From Metabacillus_B sp050107715 (GTDB lineage: Bacteria; Bacillota; Bacilli; Bacillales; Bacillaceae): 64,000 nucleotides of DNA. The notes under the pieces are model-generated. The model had not been told where the DNA came from. It saw only the letters and a list, made by a program, of their open reading frames with translations, and did not search any database. This document shows, piece after piece, positions 61,358 through 64,000 of the stretch. The position numbers were made by a program, and so were the translations under genes. The stretch lies in assembly GCF_050107715.1 (NCBI RefSeq), contig NZ_JBNILN010000014.1, positions 1 to 64,000 on the forward strand. Reading direction: 5' to 3'. Within the stretch, counting starts at the first letter, position 1. Every line of letters starts with the position of its first letter.

Positions 61358-64000
61358 CTATTCTTTCGTAACAGCGTCCTTCTCTTTTTCAGTCGCGACA
61401 GCTGCTTCTTCTTCCATTTCTTCTCCGAGAGACAGGCTTTCAGAGGCTTGAGGATCTTCATCGTCTTCAAGATCTCTCATTTCAATTTCTTTTTCATCGC
61501 CGGAAAGAATTTTAACATCCATACCCAAGCTTTGAAGTTCTTTAATCAATACTTTGAAGGACTCAGGAACTCCCGGTTCCGGAACGTTTTCACCTTTGAC
61601 GATGGCTTCATACGTTTTCACACGTCCTACGACGTCATCCGACTTAACCGTCAGGATCTCCTGAAGTGTATAGGCGGCTCCATAAGCTTCAAGCGCCCAA
61701 ACCTCCATCTCTCCGAAACGCTGTCCGCCGAATTGCGCTTTACCTCCGAGAGGCTGCTGTGTAACGAGTGAGTAAGGTCCGGTAGAACGGGCATGAAGCT
61801 TGTCATCAACCATGTGAGCCAGTTTGATCATATACATGATCCCAACGGATACCCGGTTATCAAACGGCTCGCCTGAACGTCCGTCATACAGGACTGTTTT
61901 TGCGTCTCTTGCCATTCCGGCTTCTTCAAGCGTAGACCACACATCTTCCTCGCGCGCTCCATCGAATACCGGTGATGCCACATGAATGCCCAGGTAGCGT
62001 GCGGCCATACCGAGGTGAAGCTCGAGTACTTGCCCGATGTTCATACGGGATGGTACACCCAGTGGGTTAAGCATGATATCTACCGGTGTGCCATCTGGAA
62101 GATACGGCATATCTTCTTCCGGAAGGATACGGGAGATAACCCCTTTGTTACCGTGTCGTCCGGCCATTTTATCTCCTTCAGAGATTTTACGCTTCTGAAC
62201 GATATAAGCACGTACGAGCTGGTTAACTCCAGGTGGCAGTTCGTCTCCATCTTCACGGTTGAAGACTTTCACATCAAGGATGATTCCGCCTCCGCCGTGC
62301 GGCACTCTAAGGGAAGTATCACGAACCTCACGTGCTTTCTCACCAAAGATGGCGTGAAGAAGCCGTTCTTCAGCAGTCAGCTCTGTTACACCTTTAGGTG
62401 TTACTTTACCGACAAGCAAGTCGCCATCTTTCACTTCTGCACCGACACGGATGATTCCGCGTTCATCAAGGTTACGGAGTGCGTCTTCCCCAACGTTTGG
62501 AATATCTCTTGTGATTTCTTCAGGTCCAAGCTTCGTATCACGTGCTTCGGACTCATATTCTTCAATGTGAATAGAAGTGTAAACATCGTCTTTCACAAGA
62601 CGTTCGCTCATGATGATGGCATCTTCATAGTTATAGCCATCCCATGTCATGAACGCAACCATAACATTGCGGCCAAGAGCCAGTTCGCCTTTTTCCATAG
62701 AAGGTCCGTCAGCAAGAATTTCCCCTTTTACTACTTCATCGCCTTCACTTACGATCGGACGCTGGTTGTAGCAAGTCCCCTGATTGGAACGGATAAACTT
62801 CAGCATGCTGTATTTATCAAGGTTGCCCTTTACTTTATTGCCGTCCACTTCATCATAGCGGCGGACATAAACGTTCTTCGCTTCTACTTTTTCAACGATC
62901 CCTGGGTGCTTACAGATAACAGCGGCACCTGAATCTTTACCTGAAACGTATTCCATACCCGTCCCGACAACAGGTGCTTCCGGCTGCATCAATGGAACAG
63001 CCTGACGCTGCATGTTCGCTCCCATCAGGGCACGGTTGGAGTCATCGTTTTCAAGGAAAGGAATACATGCTGTTGCAGCAGATACTACCTGCTTAGGAGA
63101 TACATCCATATAATCGACGCGGTCACGTGCTACAACCGTGTTTTCACCACGGAAACGCGCAACGATTCCGTCGTCTAGGAATGTACCGTCATCACCAAGG
63201 CGGGCATTTGCCTGCGCCACTACATAGTTATCCTCTTCGTCAGCTGTCAGATAATCAATGCGGGCCGTCACTTTTCCTGTATCCGGATCTACACGGCGGT
63301 AAGGCGTTTCAATGAATCCGAAGCGGTTTACCTTTGCGTAGCTGGACAAGGAGTTGATCAAACCAATGTTTGGTCCCTCAGGCGTTTCAATAGGACACAT
63401 ACGGCCGTAGTGGGAATAGTGAACGTCACGCACTTCGAAGCCGGCACGCTCACGAGTCAGACCGCCGGGTCCAAGCGCTGACAGACGGCGTTTATGCGTC
63501 AGCTCAGCAAGCGGGTTCGTCTGATCCATAAACTGAGAAAGCTGAGAGCTTCCAAAGAACTCTTTAATGCTTGCAATAACCGGGCGGATATTAATCAGCT
63601 GCTGAGGTGTGATTGTATTTGTATCCTGAATGGACATACGCTCGCGCACCACGCGCTCCATACGGGACAGCCCGATGCGGAATTGATTCTGCAGCAATTC
63701 TCCAACTGAGCGGAGACGGCGGTTCCCAAGGTGATCGATATCATCCGTGTCGCCTACTCCATGAAGAAGGTTAAAGAAATAGCTGATTGAGGAGAGAATA
63801 TCTGCCGCAGTGATGTTCTTGACCGTTTCCTCCACATAAGCGTTTCCGATTACGTTAATCACGTGCTCGCCTTCCGGATCATTTGGAGAGTAAATTTTAA
63901 TAGATTGAAGAGTTGTTTCGTCTGTCACCACTCCGTTTGAGGGGTTAACAGATTTGAATCCCACTCCGCTCTCAAGGTTAGGAATAATGCGGTCCAGGGT
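61358..64000 (-). CDS. rpoB: RNA polymerase beta subunit, 5' end outside the window
   Basis: 880 codons of about 1190; the reading frame is open to the right edge of the window. The rifampicin-binding cluster (SQLSQFMDQTNPLAELTHKR then LSALGPGGL) is wild type. KMAGRHGNKGVIS and the C-terminal GGKAQFGGQRFGEMEVWALE block, which contacts beta', are intact. A long acidic tail (EDDEDPQASESLSLGEEMEE) ends the protein. It precedes rpoC by 175 bp. Confidence 0.98.
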   Translation of the reverse strand, partial: TLDRIIPNLESGVGFKSVNPSNGVVTDETTLQSIKIYSPNDPEGEHVINVIGNAYVEETVKNITAADILSSISYFFNLLHGVGDTDDIDHLGNRRLRSVGELLQNQFRIGLSRMERVVRERMSIQDTNTITPQQLINIRPVIASIKEFFGSSQLSQFMDQTNPLAELTHKRRLSALGPGGLTRERAGFEVRDVHYSHYGRMCPIETPEGPNIGLINSLSSYAKVNRFGFIETPYRRVDPDTGKVTARIDYLTADEEDNYVVAQANARLGDDGTFLDDGIVARFRGENTVVARDRVDYMDVSPKQVVSAATACIPFLENDDSNRALMGANMQRQAVPLMQPEAPVVGTGMEYVSGKDSGAAVICKHPGIVEKVEAKNVYVRRYDEVDGNKVKGNLDKYSMLKFIRSNQGTCYNQRPIVSEGDEVVKGEILADGPSMEKGELALGRNVMVAFMTWDGYNYEDAIIMSERLVKDDVYTSIHIEEYESEARDTKLGPEEITRDIPNVGEDALRNLDERGIIRVGAEVKDGDLLVGKVTPKGVTELTAEERLLHAIFGEKAREVRDTSLRVPHGGGGIILDVKVFNREDGDELPPGVNQLVRAYIVQKRKISEGDKMAGRHGNKGVISRILPEEDMPYLPDGTPVDIMLNPLGVPSRMNIGQVLELHLGMAARYLGIHVASPVFDGAREEDVWSTLEEAGMARDAKTVLYDGRSGEPFDNRVSVGIMYMIKLAHMVDDKLHARSTGPYSLVTQQPLGGKAQFGGQRFGEMEVWALEAYGAAYTLQEILTVKSDDVVGRVKTYEAIVKGENVPEPGVPESFKVLIKELQSLGMDVKILSGDEKEIEMRDLEDDEDPQASESLSLGEEMEEEAAVATEKEKDAVTKE

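Noticed and set aside
52742..64000. Antibiotic-resistance alleles in rpoB, rpsL or fusA
   Set aside because: The rifampicin cluster of RpoB and the K-rich loops of S12 read as wild type, and nothing in EF-G stands out.

Overview
The window is a stretch of chromosome from a spore-forming, low-GC Gram-positive bacterium of the family Bacillaceae. The evidence is the gene order: rpoB-rpoC, L7Ae-like protein, rpsL-rpsG-fusA-tuf, the full S10-spc-alpha ribosomal superoperon, ecfA1-ecfA2-ecfT-truA, rplM-rpsI, then a sporulation/germination cluster (ybaJ, ybaK, cwlD, salA, gerD, kbaA, pdaB) and a 16S rRNA 5' end. This is the classic Bacillus rpoB-to-rrn layout. Nearly all of it reads on the minus strand. 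I cannot name the species.

Region by region. 1-508: start of an rrn operon (minus strand) with two strong tandem promoters. 509-6761: sporulation/germination and cell-wall genes, with one extra DUF1445-type gene. 6762-9308: accessory DNA holding a WYL-domain regulator and a DJ-1/PfpI protein, ending in decayed pieces of an older integrated element. 9309-33092: a genomic island of about 23.8 kb inserted in the 3' end of rpsI. It is bounded by a perfect 70-bp direct repeat that duplicates the last ~21 codons of rpsI, and its tyrosine recombinase gene lies next to the intact rpsI. 33028-64000: housekeeping transcription and translation genes.

Inside the island, from left to right: integrase arm-type repeats; a two-gene candidate conflict system (a DUF4935-like PIN protein followed by a CHAT caspase-like protease); about 2.2 kb of unusual, mostly non-coding, GC-richer DNA (a terminator-ended structured transcript, an alternating purine-pyrimidine block, repeated hairpin modules with covarying closing stems, and a cruciform resembling an origin of transfer); a very large WapA/RHS surface protein broken by one frameshift just before its toxin tip; its putative immunity gene; an orphan toxin tip with an Imm26-like immunity gene; a zinc-ribbon protein of unknown role; a transposase relic; a short-chain dehydrogenase; an orphan MazE-like antitoxin; an unknown protein that also survives as a fragment outside the island; an iteron-like repeat field; and an excisionase / repressor / integrase control module with palindromic operators.

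The most interesting points are the PIN+CHAT pair, the serial use of the rpsI 3' end by related elements (integrase and cargo relics survive left of the attL repeat), the structured non-coding block at 14.2-15.9 kb, and the frameshifted wapA with swapped toxin/immunity cassettes. A smaller surprise in the core genome is a decayed KOW-domain gene between map and infA.
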